From Centroberyx gerrardi (Eukaryota > Chordata > Actinopteri > Beryciformes > Berycidae): a stretch of 64,000 nt of DNA. Positions 48,299 through 56,807 of this stretch are shown piece after piece. The position numbers were made by a program, and so were the translations under genes. Position 1 is the stretch's first letter; the number at the start of each line of letters is the position of its first letter. Below the pieces are notes generated by a model. The model saw only the letters and a program-made list of their open reading frames with translations, was not told the origin of the DNA and did no database searches. Location of the stretch: assembly GCF_048128805.1 (NCBI RefSeq), contig NC_136000.1:27985359-28049358 (forward strand). The letters are read 5' to 3'.

Positions 48299-48602
48299 TA
48301 TATATATATAGATATAGAATAGACTGATAGCTTGTTGTTTTCTTCCCATTCTTCATCTTTACCCTGGCAAACCTAGTTAAAGGTTTGAGTCATTCTTTTG
48401 AAGTCCATCATTTTTCTCATGTCTGTCTGTTTTTTCCAGGCTGAGGAACATCCGCTACACCTTCAACACCGTCCTGGTGGTGCTCATCTGGCGTGTCTTC
48501 ATCGCCCGGTCCCAGATGGCCCGAAACATCTGGTACTTTGTGGTCAACCTGTGCTTCAAGTTCCTCTCCTACTTCAGAGCATCCTCCACCATGCGATACT
48601 GA
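32273..48602 (+). CDS. far1: Fatty acyl-CoA reductase 1, 12 constitutive coding exons plus one alternative
   Basis: Joining 32273-32344, 33354-33470, 33996-34171, 34984-35163, 38385-38562, 38752-38796, 39141-39268, 39438-39505, 42187-42358, 45639-45768, 47564-47691 and 48440-48602 gives 518 codons plus stop with matching phases. FAR1 reduces long-chain acyl-CoA with NADPH to fatty alcohol, feeding ether-lipid (plasmalogen) synthesis at the peroxisome. Seen here: the Rossmann nucleotide motif TGGTGFIG (16-23), [16 protein letters not shown], the catalytic YxxxK (Y204, K208 in NTYTYTKAL), [23 protein letters not shown] and the C-terminal FAR_C domain with [13 protein letters not shown] hydrophobic segment near 475-486 and the C-terminal [10 protein letters not shown] and STMRY match the tail anchor. 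The start GCCGCCATGG is an ideal Kozak context. Compared with the 515-aa human protein there are three extra residues at the exon 8/9 junction (numbering of noncoding first exon as 1 not used; coding exons 7/8). Confidence 0.97.
33354..33470 (+). CDS. far1: far1 coding exon 2 (residues 25-63)
   Basis: 117 nt, phase 0 both ends. Encodes [18 protein letters not shown] and [14 protein letters not shown]. Donor GTGAGG leads into a strongly purine-rich intron start. Confidence 0.96.
33471..33835 (+). repeat. Purine-rich G-run tract at the start of a far1 intron
   Basis: About 360 bp immediately after the donor of coding exon 2 is dominated by GGA/GGGA/GAAGG motifs, including GGGGAGGGGGAAAGAAAAGG near 33525-33545. 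Several G runs are close enough to form quadruplexes in the pre-mRNA. Confidence 0.75.
33996..34171 (+). CDS. far1: far1 coding exon 3 (residues 64-121)
   Basis: Preceded by a run of about 20 T and GCCAG. Encodes [29 protein letters not shown] of the Rossmann fold. Confidence 0.96.
34984..35163 (+). CDS. far1: far1 coding exon 4 (residues 122-181)
   Basis: Encodes [27 protein letters not shown] and [14 protein letters not shown]. The HVSTAYA segment supplies the catalytic Ser/Thr region of the extended SDR fold. Confidence 0.96.
35164..36461 (+). other. far1: far1 intron between coding exons 4 and 5, left of the hAT insertion
   Basis: No exon or recognised element. Ends with the left target duplication TTGAAGAC at 36454-36461. 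Confidence 0.6.
36462..38294. mobile_element. Complete hAT-like non-autonomous transposon, 1833 bp, in a far1 intron
   Basis: Begins TAGGGCTGGGTATCG and ends AAACCCAGCCCTA, so the last ten bases TAGGGCTGGG are inverted. It is flanked by TTGAAGAC on both sides (36454-36461 and 38295-38302). Both ends carry repeated GATTCG/ATCGAT motifs. No transposase is recognised; the longest internal frames are about 105 codons. Its right 1.47 kb is more than 99% identical to 1-1468. Confidence 0.92.
38385..38562 (+). CDS. far1: far1 coding exon 5 (residues 182-241)
   Basis: Contains the active-site YxxxK (Y204/K208) in [12 protein letters not shown] and [19 protein letters not shown]. The acceptor lies only 82 bp after the end of the hAT insertion and its target duplication. 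Confidence 0.96.
38752..38796 (+). CDS. far1: far1 coding exon 6 (residues 242-256)
   Basis: 45-nt exon encoding [15 protein letters not shown], invariant in FAR1 proteins. Directly upstream is an imperfect tandem of TTTACTCTGACTCTAC. Confidence 0.94.
39141..39268 (+). CDS. far1: far1 coding exon 7 (residues 257-298)
   Basis: Encodes [37 protein letters not shown] and then SQRLN. Donor CAG/GTTGGA is weak, and SQRLN makes the protein three residues longer here than the human one. Confidence 0.9.
39438..39505 (+). CDS. far1: far1 coding exon 8 (residues 299-321)
   Basis: Encodes [14 protein letters not shown] and INPFHWGEV. Ends with one base of the codon completed by either version of the next exon (donor GTATGA). 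Confidence 0.95.
40166..40329. mobile_element. Short hAT-type MITE with 8-bp target duplication
   Basis: GGGGATGGGCAAGCATGTGCCATGG-type left end is mirrored by CCGTGGCACATGATTGCCCC-type right end, arms about 55 bp. Flanks TCTAACAC (40158-40165) and TCTGACAC (40330-40337) differ at one base. Confidence 0.75.
41094..41378. mobile_element. 285-bp element with 40-bp terminal inverted repeats
   Basis: GGTTACCTTGTAACCTTGGT and the next 20 bases recur inverted at the right end (ACCAAGGTTACAAGGTAACC) with about two mismatches. The terminal GGTTACCTTGTAACC is itself palindromic. An internal GGATAAAAG resembles a TATA box. I have no class assignment. Confidence 0.75.
41520..41905 (+). repeat. Dispersed repeat shared with 63566-63705 and 42780-42850
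   Basis: CCCCAACACTTGTCACTCAT, ACTGCTGGCCAC, TCATTGAAAAGCCAATTTCA occur here and in the last ovch2 intron of the window. GGATGGATTTAAACATTATTGTTCCTCTGT recurs at about 42797-42826, between the two alternative far1 exons. Confidence 0.7.
42187..42358 (+). CDS. far1: far1 coding exon 9, version a (residues 322-378)
   Basis: 172 nt. Encodes [39 protein letters not shown] and [17 protein letters not shown]. This version is closest to the human FAR1 sequence as I know it. Acceptor TTTTTTTTCTTAG, donor AG/GTAACA. Confidence 0.95.
42359..43053 (+). other. far1: Spacer between the two alternative far1 exons
   Basis: 695 bp, long enough for normal splicing, so steric hindrance does not explain exclusivity. 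Contains part of the dispersed repeat described at 41520. Confidence 0.75.
43054..43225 (+). CDS. far1: far1 coding exon 9, version b (alternative, mutually exclusive)
   Basis: 172 nt, same length and phases as version a, 695 bp downstream. Encodes [39 protein letters not shown] and [17 protein letters not shown]; about 31 of 56 residues equal version a. Acceptor TTTCTCTCCTACAG and donor CG/GTAAGA are good. Using both exons shifts the frame and reaches TAA at 43142-43144, and skipping both also shifts the frame, so only one can be used in a productive mRNA. Confidence 0.9.
43226..45284 (+). other. far1: far1 intron after the alternative exon, left part
   Basis: AT-rich, two T runs (43328-43344, 43612-43625), no exon or recognised element. 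Confidence 0.6.
45285..45638 (+). repeat. 350-bp pyrimidine-rich tract ending at a far1 acceptor
   Basis: C and T make up the great majority of bases (CTCC, CCACC, TTCC motifs), with few G. It runs into the acceptor TACCCCAG of coding exon 10. Long open frames here reflect the lack of stops in C/T sequence. Confidence 0.85.
45639..45768 (+). CDS. far1: far1 coding exon 10 (residues 379-422)
   Basis: 130 nt. Encodes [37 protein letters not shown] and SPEDKR of the FAR_C domain. Preceded by a 350-bp pyrimidine-rich tract. Confidence 0.95.
45769..47563 (+). other. far1: far1 intron between coding exons 10 and 11
   Basis: No exon. Three divergent units marked by ACTTCCATTGTAT at about 46983, 47123 and 47274 suggest an old tandem repeat with a period near 140-150 bp. 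Confidence 0.55.
47564..47691 (+). CDS. far1: far1 coding exon 11 (residues 423-464)
   Basis: Encodes [38 protein letters not shown]. Acceptor TTTGTTTCTGTAG, donor GTAAGA. Confidence 0.96.
48117..48316. repeat. (TA)n/(GATA)n microsatellite in the last far1 intron
   Basis: 200 bp of TATA with interspersed GATA/GAGATA units, ending about 120 bp before the last coding exon. The long six-frame readings here are artefacts. Confidence 0.97.
48440..48602 (+). CDS. far1: far1 terminal coding exon 12 (residues 465-518 and stop)
   Basis: Encodes the membrane-anchor region ([15 protein letters not shown]), [17 protein letters not shown] and the conserved end RASSTMRY before TGA. Confidence 0.97.
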
Positions 48603-49099
48603 GCCGGAGACGCGAGGGGCGGCCAGGCGGAGGGACGAAGAAATGAAAGGACTCTTAAGGCTGTGGACGACGAGGTGCCTGAGCAAGCAGCCCCTTAATA
48701 ACGGTCTACCTTGCCACCTATCTCTAGCCCCATGTTTACCCCGACACTCGAGGCTTAAATGGATACATTAAAACCGGCTACTCACCATGAAAACCGGCTA
48801 CTCACCATGAACACAGACTGGCACTTGGACTGTCGGACTAGCCTGAAGTCCACAGCAGCCGAACTGTTGCATATCTCGGATCTCGCTAACCCGATCCCCA
48901 GCATTTCCTAAATTACCATAGCACACAGACTTATTTCGGATCTAACCACCCCTCGGCCTGAAGCCCCAGCCTCAACACCACAGACTAGCACCGCTTGGAC
49001 TAGTCGGCTCCCAGCTAGTACTCCACGCCCGCATTCCTTTCATTTCCCACTCACTCCAGTCCAAACACCCCTATCTAGTACCAGCTTCACTCCTGCAGA

Positions 49100-49124
49100 C
49101 CCCCCCCCCCCCCCCCCCCCCCCC
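49100..49124 (+). repeat. Run of 25 cytosines in the far1 3′ UTR
   Basis: Uninterrupted C tract; in the mRNA it is a candidate binding site for poly(C)-binding (PCBP/hnRNP K) proteins, and the complementary strand is a G25 tract. Confidence 0.9.
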
Positions 49125-52100
49125 AAAGCTCCAGAGCACCTAGCCCTGCTCCATCTCATCTGGCTGCTTTCCTGCCTGGCTGCCTGCCTGCAAAAAGAAG
49201 CTATGCATTGGATGATGCTCTGCTGCAAAAATCCTGAGCTGGTTTGGAGTCAGACCAGGCTCTGCGACACAACCGTCCTTGTAGGTCTTTTCTTGTATGT
49301 AATATTTTCATGTGGTATGGCCTTTCTAACCGCTGTGAGTTTTCTTCATAGAGAAAGAAAGGCTGCATTTCACTGCTGTCACCTGAAAACTTTGTAACTC
49401 CAATTTTTGATGTTTTTCTTTGTTTATTTTTCCCCTTTTGAATTTTAAGTTTGTGTTTAATTGTGTGCTGAATCAGTTTCGTGATACCGGGGCCCATGGA
49501 AACCCTTTTAAAACCCATTGTCGAAAAAATGTATCGCCGTCGTCGGCCAGAAAACGGTCTTTTTCTCCGTGTCTGGTCAGAGGTCTTCATCTGGCAGCAG
49601 CGTCTCGATAGGCAAAGCATCAGTTAGATTCAGCTCTTTTGGGCGTGACGCAATCAGTTTTGCACAGATAGTCGGAAGCAGCTGAAGGATGATTCTAAAG
49701 CACTCTCACTCAAAACATCTTCATCAAAGGCTTGTTCAGGGACAGGCTGGCCTAAGGAACATTGTTTTAACACTACCTTGCCCCTTCAACCCATCCCCAA
49801 GACCAAAGCCATTTCAACCAAGATTTGTTATAGTTGCACTTGACAGCTTGGTTGCAGACAACCGCAAAGAAAGTTGACATTGCAGGGGTTTGGAGGCTAG
49901 CTTACTGAAGCATCACTCTGCTCGACTGACCCAGCCCTCGCCAAGGGTGGCCATCGGCCCGCTTTGGTGAATCGTTTACATTTTTCCTGCTTTAGTCAGG
50001 GCAAAGACAGACGCCCAACAGGCAATGCAATTCTGTACGTTTGAAGCAGACTGCGGTGGCTGGTTCCCTAATTACGACCAAGCACAAGGTAGATTGTAAT
50101 GTGATGGCTTTTTTTTTTTTTTTTTATCCAGTGCCTAAAAAAAGCTAATTATTCTTGCATCAGCAAGTCTTGCAAATTAAGCTTCTACAGATTTATTTTC
50201 CTCTTTTCTCTTGTACGAAAGCCATTTCTGACAGACATCTTTAAAGTATTTTTGCCAAAATACCTCTTAGCTAACCGACTCGTAGCTCAGAACAGGATGA
50301 GACAGGTGTAGATGAGAGGGGGAATACTGTCAGACTTGCGAGAGGCACATTTAGATTGAAGTAGAAGAAGAAGGTGTGCTTGATTTAGCTCACGTTGCAG
50401 GGAGAATTTGCGCTTCGAGTTTGGCTCCTTTGTCTCTAATCTGCGTGACAGGCTAAATTAAACGCACCCGGTGTTGCTCGATATCTTGAATGAGTCATGC
50501 CTAAGAATGGATATACAATGTAGGTGATGATTTTGTCATTCATATTGTGGATTTTGTTTTAGTGAACTACTTTGCAAGTAGCTCCAACCGTAGCGCACCA
50601 TCTTCGTGAAAGGTGTCTGTTACTTTATTGTGGTCATTGTCATCTGCGTGTGTGTTAAAGTAGCTTTCATACAGGTCGTGCTAGTTGGTCTATCATGTTA
50701 TTAGTTGGTCTGTGCACAGGTTTTCCTGTTGTCGTGTTGTGTTCATATTTTATAAACCTGCAGTTACTTACCTGTACCGTTGTGATGCCTTCACCATCCT
50801 GTCTCGACAAGTAGGATAATCGCCTCCTGAGACAAGAAATTGAGGCTCGTTACTGAACTGGCAACATAAGCTGAAAGTGCGTTCTCTCGCATCATGCTTC
50901 TTTCTGGGCTTGCATAGGAGTTGACCAGTGATGCCATATTACGGATTCTGTCTTCAATTTAACTCCAAGGTGGTCTTAGATACCCATGGTTTACCTGGGT
51001 AGTCGTGTGCACTTTGTCACATTTGTCTTTTCCGTTTCTTACCTCCCCCCCATTTCTCTAGTGTTGTACATAACGTCTGAAGGAGTTGGGTGTGACCGCG
51101 TTGCTTATCTCTTGGTTGTACTTGCATTTGGAGTGAATTAGGCCATAGCAGCTTAAACACCTACATGATGTTCTGTGGATGTCTCAGAGTGATTAAGGAA
51201 CTGTGTTTTGGCCTCGGCACTCTGACGGCATGAGTCATTTTGAATAGGAACGTGTCATTAGGAAAAAGAGAACGCCCTTTTGGAAAAGACGTGTGCAAGT
51301 GTGAATTGTGCCTGAACTTTGTCAATATTATAACAATGTGAAAAGAGAGCAATCAGATCTATGTTTTCTAATCATTTTGTGTACAACTCTATTTAGGTAG
51401 ACTTCATGATATTGCGATAACAAAACAGAAAAATGTATTTTTATGCTAATGATATTGCGTGGCTGTTTATTTACTGAAGAAAAGCTTGAGGACACAGATA
51501 TTACTGAACCAACTTCAGCTGCTGTAAATAATTAACAAAAAAGGATGTTAACGTTAACTGCAATATATTCAAAACTGAATTTAACTGTTAAGTCGCTCGT
51601 CAGTCGCTCGTCAGTCGACTGTATATGTACATGTACCTTTTTTTTTTTTCCTCTCTGAATGTAATAGAACAACACAGCCTGACTTCTTTGCACAGCCGAA
51701 AGCTTCCTCCGGTTCCCGAATCAAGAGAATACCGCAGTCGCCCGTATTTTCAATATCGATCAGCAAGTTTTGTCCCCCTTTTTTATCACCGTTCGTTCGG
51801 AGAACCGTGTGTCAAGAGGGACCCTTGCTTTAACTTCTCACTGTTTTAACTCCATTTGCCATGTGATGGTTCGAGGGAGTAGCACTTGGTCAGTTTTCGC
51901 GATCACGTTGTATGACTGTGGTCGTGGAGAATATCTACATCCTCTTGTATAGAGTTGTGGAAGACAAACAATGGAGTGGCAAATTCAGGGTTTTCTTGAA
52001 GCTTGCCTCTCAGTTTTGATGTCAGGGATTCAGACTGCTGGGTCATACCAATGGTTTGCTAATCAAACAGGGCATTGCACACCTATTAACATCAGCATTA

Positions 52101-52901
52101 ACTCCACTTTGAGAGCAAATCCTAATTTGAGTCCCCGCAGGCCACAACAGTCCATTATTTGAATAATTCATTCAGGAAAATGTGTCAGTTTTAAAAGTCG
52201 CGGATCGTGGCTCATGGAACTCTCATTTGGATTTGGCACTTGAACTGTTTTGGGTTTTTTTTTCTTTCTCTTCCCCGAGGCTTTTATAGGCCTAAATGAG
52301 ATTAATACGCAGTTCTTACGGTTATTTAACAGTTTCTTCTAACTGTCTGTTTTGCCTGCTCAAACATGATGTATTTTTTTTGACTTGTGTTTATGCACTG
52401 TTGTTTCCATGAAGTAGACATGTTACCAATCTGCTGTTTACTACCGTGACCTCCTGGGTGTTTCTGTTTCGATCGGCCTGTGCGTTCACCGGCCGCCTCG
52501 GAGTAGGAGTGCTGATCTGAGCGTTGCCTTTCTAGGCTTCTTGTTTCCCAAAAGTATCGTGGCTCAAAGACTGGGGAAACTGCACAGATCATAAGGAACA
52601 CTGACCAACAGGACGAGGGCAGATTTTTAGACTCTTCTAAAGTTGTTTTGATGTTGAAATGGTTAAGTGGGTGCGGTGTTCCTATATCTGTAGTGTTGGT
52701 TTAGATGTTTTGTACCTGTGGTCCCTTGCTCGGTCACTCTCTATCGTCACTCCTACTCGTGGGGAGCGTGATAAGTCCAGGCCGCTGTCTGTCTTCAGTT
52801 TCCAAAGGGAGGGAAAGGAGTTCTCGCCACAGTCATTGTCAATGTATAACTCCAAAACAATAAATCAATGGGTGCCTTTTGTTTGTAAACCAAAAAGAAG
52901 G

Positions 52902-52907
52902 AATAAA
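52902..52907 (+). terminator. far1: far1 poly(A) signal AATAAA
   Basis: Second of two AATAAA hexamers 43 bp apart (the first at 52859). Followed by a T-rich stretch (TCCTCTTTCTGATTGGGACG then TTGTTTTCTC). Confidence 0.6.
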
Positions 52908-52925
52908 CAATGTTAAATCCTCTTT

Positions 52926-55900
52926 CTGATTGGGACGCTTGTTTTCTCTTCCTCTCCATACTGTAGTTACAGCAGAACGATCATTACCACCTCGGGACGA
53001 CGGACACCAGGAGCCGGCTTTGTGATTGACAGCCAAGCGAATTAACCATTAGCTCGTCTATCTATCCAGCTGACCTGTTTCCCGTGGCGCATAACAGATC
53101 CGCGCCCTCCACTTTACACACCGCGTCAGGGAGCGAGATTAAAGTGGAGGCTATTGAACAGCTCCATTAAGATTTAACGCTGCCATTCAGGATTACGCCC
53201 CACTCTGTGAATGGAAGGATTGGGCTGCCCTCTTTTTTGTGTGGCTCCATTTTCATTTTCTAGAAAAGACTGGAAGGGCAGCGTTTCTATTAACGCTCCT
53301 GGAGGATTATGAGTGTCCTGCCATGGGGGCGATGTCAGCTCCTGCATAGCTATGGCATTTCACATTTGGAGCTGAGCAATGTCTAATAGACTGCTGGATT
53401 GAGGTTTCGGCATAAAAATGTATGTTGATATTGCATAAAAGCCCCCAGGTAAGATGTCATTGTGGCTTTAGTCAATGCCCGTTACTGTGCAAACCCACAT
53501 GTGGATACTGGTAACATCACAACTGTTACCAGTACATAAATACTGTTTTCTCTGATCTGTTGCCCTCAGTTGACCCTTGTTGCAGAGCAACCTGACCCTG
53601 GAGATCCTGTCTGGGTATTGTTGCACATTAGAGGGGTTTTATTTTACACACTGCAGTCTAGGACAATGGTCATCAACTTGAATTTTTGAAAATTGTCATC
53701 ACCCGAAACTACTTGTAGGCTATTGATTGAAATCCCCATGGGGAAATTGGGTTGTTGCAGCAGCAAATAGTAACATGATACAGCAAAGGAAAAATAGAAT
53801 ATAAACAGGAATATAGCCAATTGGGCTTGTATAAATGGAAATTCATCACTAAAACATGTTTAGAGTGTATGAATGAAACGTATGGGGAAAACTATGGATT
53901 ACAACATTATTAGTGTTCAAAATAACAGCAGTAGAGCTGACAGACAAATGATGAATGAATGCTGTATATGTACAATATGAAAATGCACCAAAAATAATAT
54001 ATATGAAGTATGAAGGTGGTGTAAATATACCAATATTATATTTATTCAATGTATAACAATGAAAAGGATATGGGAATATGAGAAAAGTAAATTTACAAGA
54101 AATCTACATGATGTGCAGACTTTGCGTGACCTAAGCCTAAAGGATTGTTTTTATTGGTCTCAGTAGCGGATCTACTGGCGGAGCTTGGATGGAACGGATA
54201 CTTGCAGAAGTGGCCACAAGCAACACACGCTATTGCCAATCCAATGCTAGTAAAACCAACTTGGAACACAATTTTAACCAATTTTATTTATAAGTTTTGC
54301 ATTTCAGTGCCTCAAGTAATCAGATGTTTTCAAATCAGCCAGTACACCATGATTCCCTGTTTTTTGGAACCATTATCATGGACTGGATGGGTCGGGATTG
54401 CCAAGTGTTAAAGCCTTATTTCTGATTGGTAGAGCTGACTACAGACTCTTTAGAATAAAACCCTTCCAGACTACCTACACACAGCCTTGAATGTAAACAA
54501 ACAGAACAAATTCAGACTAGACTGATTCTGTCGTGGGAAGCCGTGTCATTTGAACGCCTGTCTGGGCGGTAACTTTTATTCCCCTCTTGGCTTTTTTATG
54601 AAATGAACTGCATTTCGGCATCCTCCCAGCTTCACATAAACTGCCTTTTAACCAATGACACATGGTGATAAAGTGCATCTATCGCTGCCAGCTTTACATA
54701 AAGAATTCATGAACATTAAATGCCTTCTTAACTCTCCGTTGCTCTGCCAGACACAAACGCTCTGACACCGTTTAGGCCAGACTCCAACAGATTTGCTTAT
54801 GTTGTCTATGTGATACTTTTGCAGCTACTTGCGCAGCATTTTCTAAACGCAGACGAGGGAATGCACAATAGGCGATACTTGAATGGATGGTCTCTTGACA
54901 GCTGGCCTCTCTTTGTCTCTCCTCCTCGTGTTTCCATTCAGTGTGTGGGCCCATAGAGATATAACACTAGAGGGGACATTACGTCATAGACTGGGATAAC
55001 TGTCCGCCATCTTACCTGGGTACAGTTTACCAGCAACTACAACAGCTGTCTATGGGAAGCAACCACTGTTGTGTTATATCTCTATGTGTGGGCCCGTCAG
55101 ATGCCGAACGCGGTCCTATACGCTGGTGGGAAACCCTTGGTGTGTCGCGCTTCGCTCCGCAACACCTGGCAACGGCCGCCTGGCAACCGCAGCCCCGGCA
55201 ACCGTGCCAAGCGCTGAGTCACAACTGTGCGTGCCCAGTGGGGCCCGGGGCATCGGGCAGCATAAACAGGAACAAGGGGCTTATGGGGCTTAGGGTGGTT
55301 ACCACGAGAGCAGAAACACACACACAAACACATTATGCATCTCTTTTAATGAATGTTCACGTTCTCTATTAGCACTTAAAGTAATAAACCAGGTCATTTT
55401 CATATAGCCACCCTACAGAAACTCAACCTGCATCAACAGAAAATCCAAGGAGAAAGACGTCACAGTCCTGGACACTGTTTAATTGACAGCTGATCTCCAT
55501 CTTCCCTTAACTCCCACCAAAGAAAGATACATATTTGCAGGAGCTTATCTATTTTTCAGGTTTCAAAAGTACAGCATGAACTGTCTGTGCTCCTGTTCTT
55601 GGCCATTTGTCTAAGTTATTTCTGTACTGTTCTGAATCATCAAGGCCGCATGTGTGCGGCAACTCCCTCCATCCAGTATCAATGTGCCTCTCATTCTGTT
55701 GACTAGAACATTCACACCACCGCTGCTGCACACACAGCTGCTCTCTGGTAAGTCAAAATGACTCTAGCTTTTAGTTCACCAGCTTCAAAGGCAGATCAAG
55801 GAAAATATGAATTAGTACTTGACTAACATGCTGACTGATCAGTAGTTGGGAGTCATGCAAGAATGTAAAATATGAATAGTTCTAATTGTCTCTAATTGTC

Positions 55901-56637
55901 CACCAATAACTCTCTCCAGAAGCTCTTAACAATATCCGTCCCTGCTTTGGGTCCACATGTCTGACTCACGCTGTGCTCTTTCACAAACACAGGGCGGTTT
56001 GTTGTCTTCCTGTATCCCGTCTTATAAAGCTTTGCCTCAAAGGTCAAGTTGGCCATCTCAGAATGTCTCATATTCTCTCTGGCTTTTCACAATCAGACAG
56101 TACTTAGTGTAAACCAAAGCCAAAACATCTAATGAAATCCTCTTCTGGAGTGGAAACCTAATTTTCTCGACTTATCCTCAGGCTTTAGATGTCGACCCAC
56201 AGGCAGAGAAGCGATCGTTCATCCAAAATTTAGATTGAGTCTTTCCATGATTTAATTTCTCTCCTTTTCTTCTCCCTTGTCTTCTCTATCTCCCTCTTCT
56301 TTGTCGACACTTTTATGGGTCGTCTCACTCTTTCTCCTCTTTGGATGCTTTACTAGCAGTTTTACAGCAGCTGGGCTGTTTATGTCTCTGTCTTGGCAGC
56401 GGAAGAATGCCCCAAACTTCCCATATTTGACCTTGAGAGTGCAAAGGCGAGAAATACTGAAAAGATTGCTGCAGTCAAATGGGTGTTTTGTTTTGTTGTG
56501 TTTATGCATAATCACGGTCGGTCAGTATTCCTTGACTGTCACTTGTTGTGGAAAGTTCAGCCGGTCACCAGTTCTGGAGGCAGTGTGACGTTTTGAACTC
56601 CCGCTGCTGTGTTTTACTGGCTTGTTAATGAGTGGCC

Positions 56638-56639
<2 letters not shown>
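52926..56639. other. Intergenic DNA between far1 and ovch2-like gene
   Basis: No exon supported. Contains a minus-strand LINE tail (about 53725-53785), an inverted repeat with TAGAGATATAACAC cores at about 54953-54966 and 55073-55086, and a GC-rich CpG-containing patch at about 55095-55260 without splice-bounded coding sequence. Confidence 0.5.

Positions 56640-56640
<1 letters not shown>

Positions 56641-56677
<37 letters not shown>
56641..56677 (+). repeat. (CA)n tract adjoining the ovch2 core promoter
   Basis: About 18 CA units end 8 bp before the TATA box. Confidence 0.95.
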
Positions 56678-56678
<1 letters not shown>

Positions 56679-56684
56679 AGGGTC

Positions 56685-56690
56685 TATAAA
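56685..56690 (+). promoter_or_regulatory. ovch2: TATA box of the ovch2-like gene
   Basis: GTCTATAAACC lies 48 bp before the start codon, so transcription would begin near 56715-56720 with a leader of about 20 nt. A TATA promoter fits a tissue-restricted gene; the assignment is inferred from position. Confidence 0.55.
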
Positions 56691-56737
56691 CCATTTTGTC
56701 TCCCTGGTAGGACCCAGTCTTGATGTGTGTGTTAGTG

Positions 56738-56807
56738 ATGAAGGCCACTGCTGTTCTGCTCTCTCTCTGTTTTTGGATAAACACTGGAGTCCATGCTGCT
56801 CAAACAG
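56738..56807 (+). CDS. ovch2: ovch2 coding exon 1 (residues 1-23)
   Basis: Signal peptide [13 protein letters not shown] followed by [10 protein letters not shown]. First ATG after the TATA box, G at -3. Donor GTGAGT. Confidence 0.85.

Larger units (their letters stand above)
48603..52925 (+). other. far1: far1 3′ UTR (4.3 kb)
   Basis: No other gene is readable on either strand. The first close pair of canonical poly(A) signals is at 52859-52864 and 52902-52907, consistent with the long 3′ UTR of vertebrate FAR1. It contains a perfect 20-bp tandem duplication (48771-48810), a run of 25 C (49100-49124), and TGTAAATA/ATTTA-type AU-rich sites in its second half. The true end needs transcript data. 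Confidence 0.65.

Noticed and set aside
48086..48356. YIYI-type open frames on both strands
   Set aside because: Translation of a (TA)n/(GATA)n microsatellite.
55095..55260. GC-rich patch as a possible gene start
   Set aside because: No open frame with splice sites; flanked by an inverted repeat, so repeat-derived is more likely.
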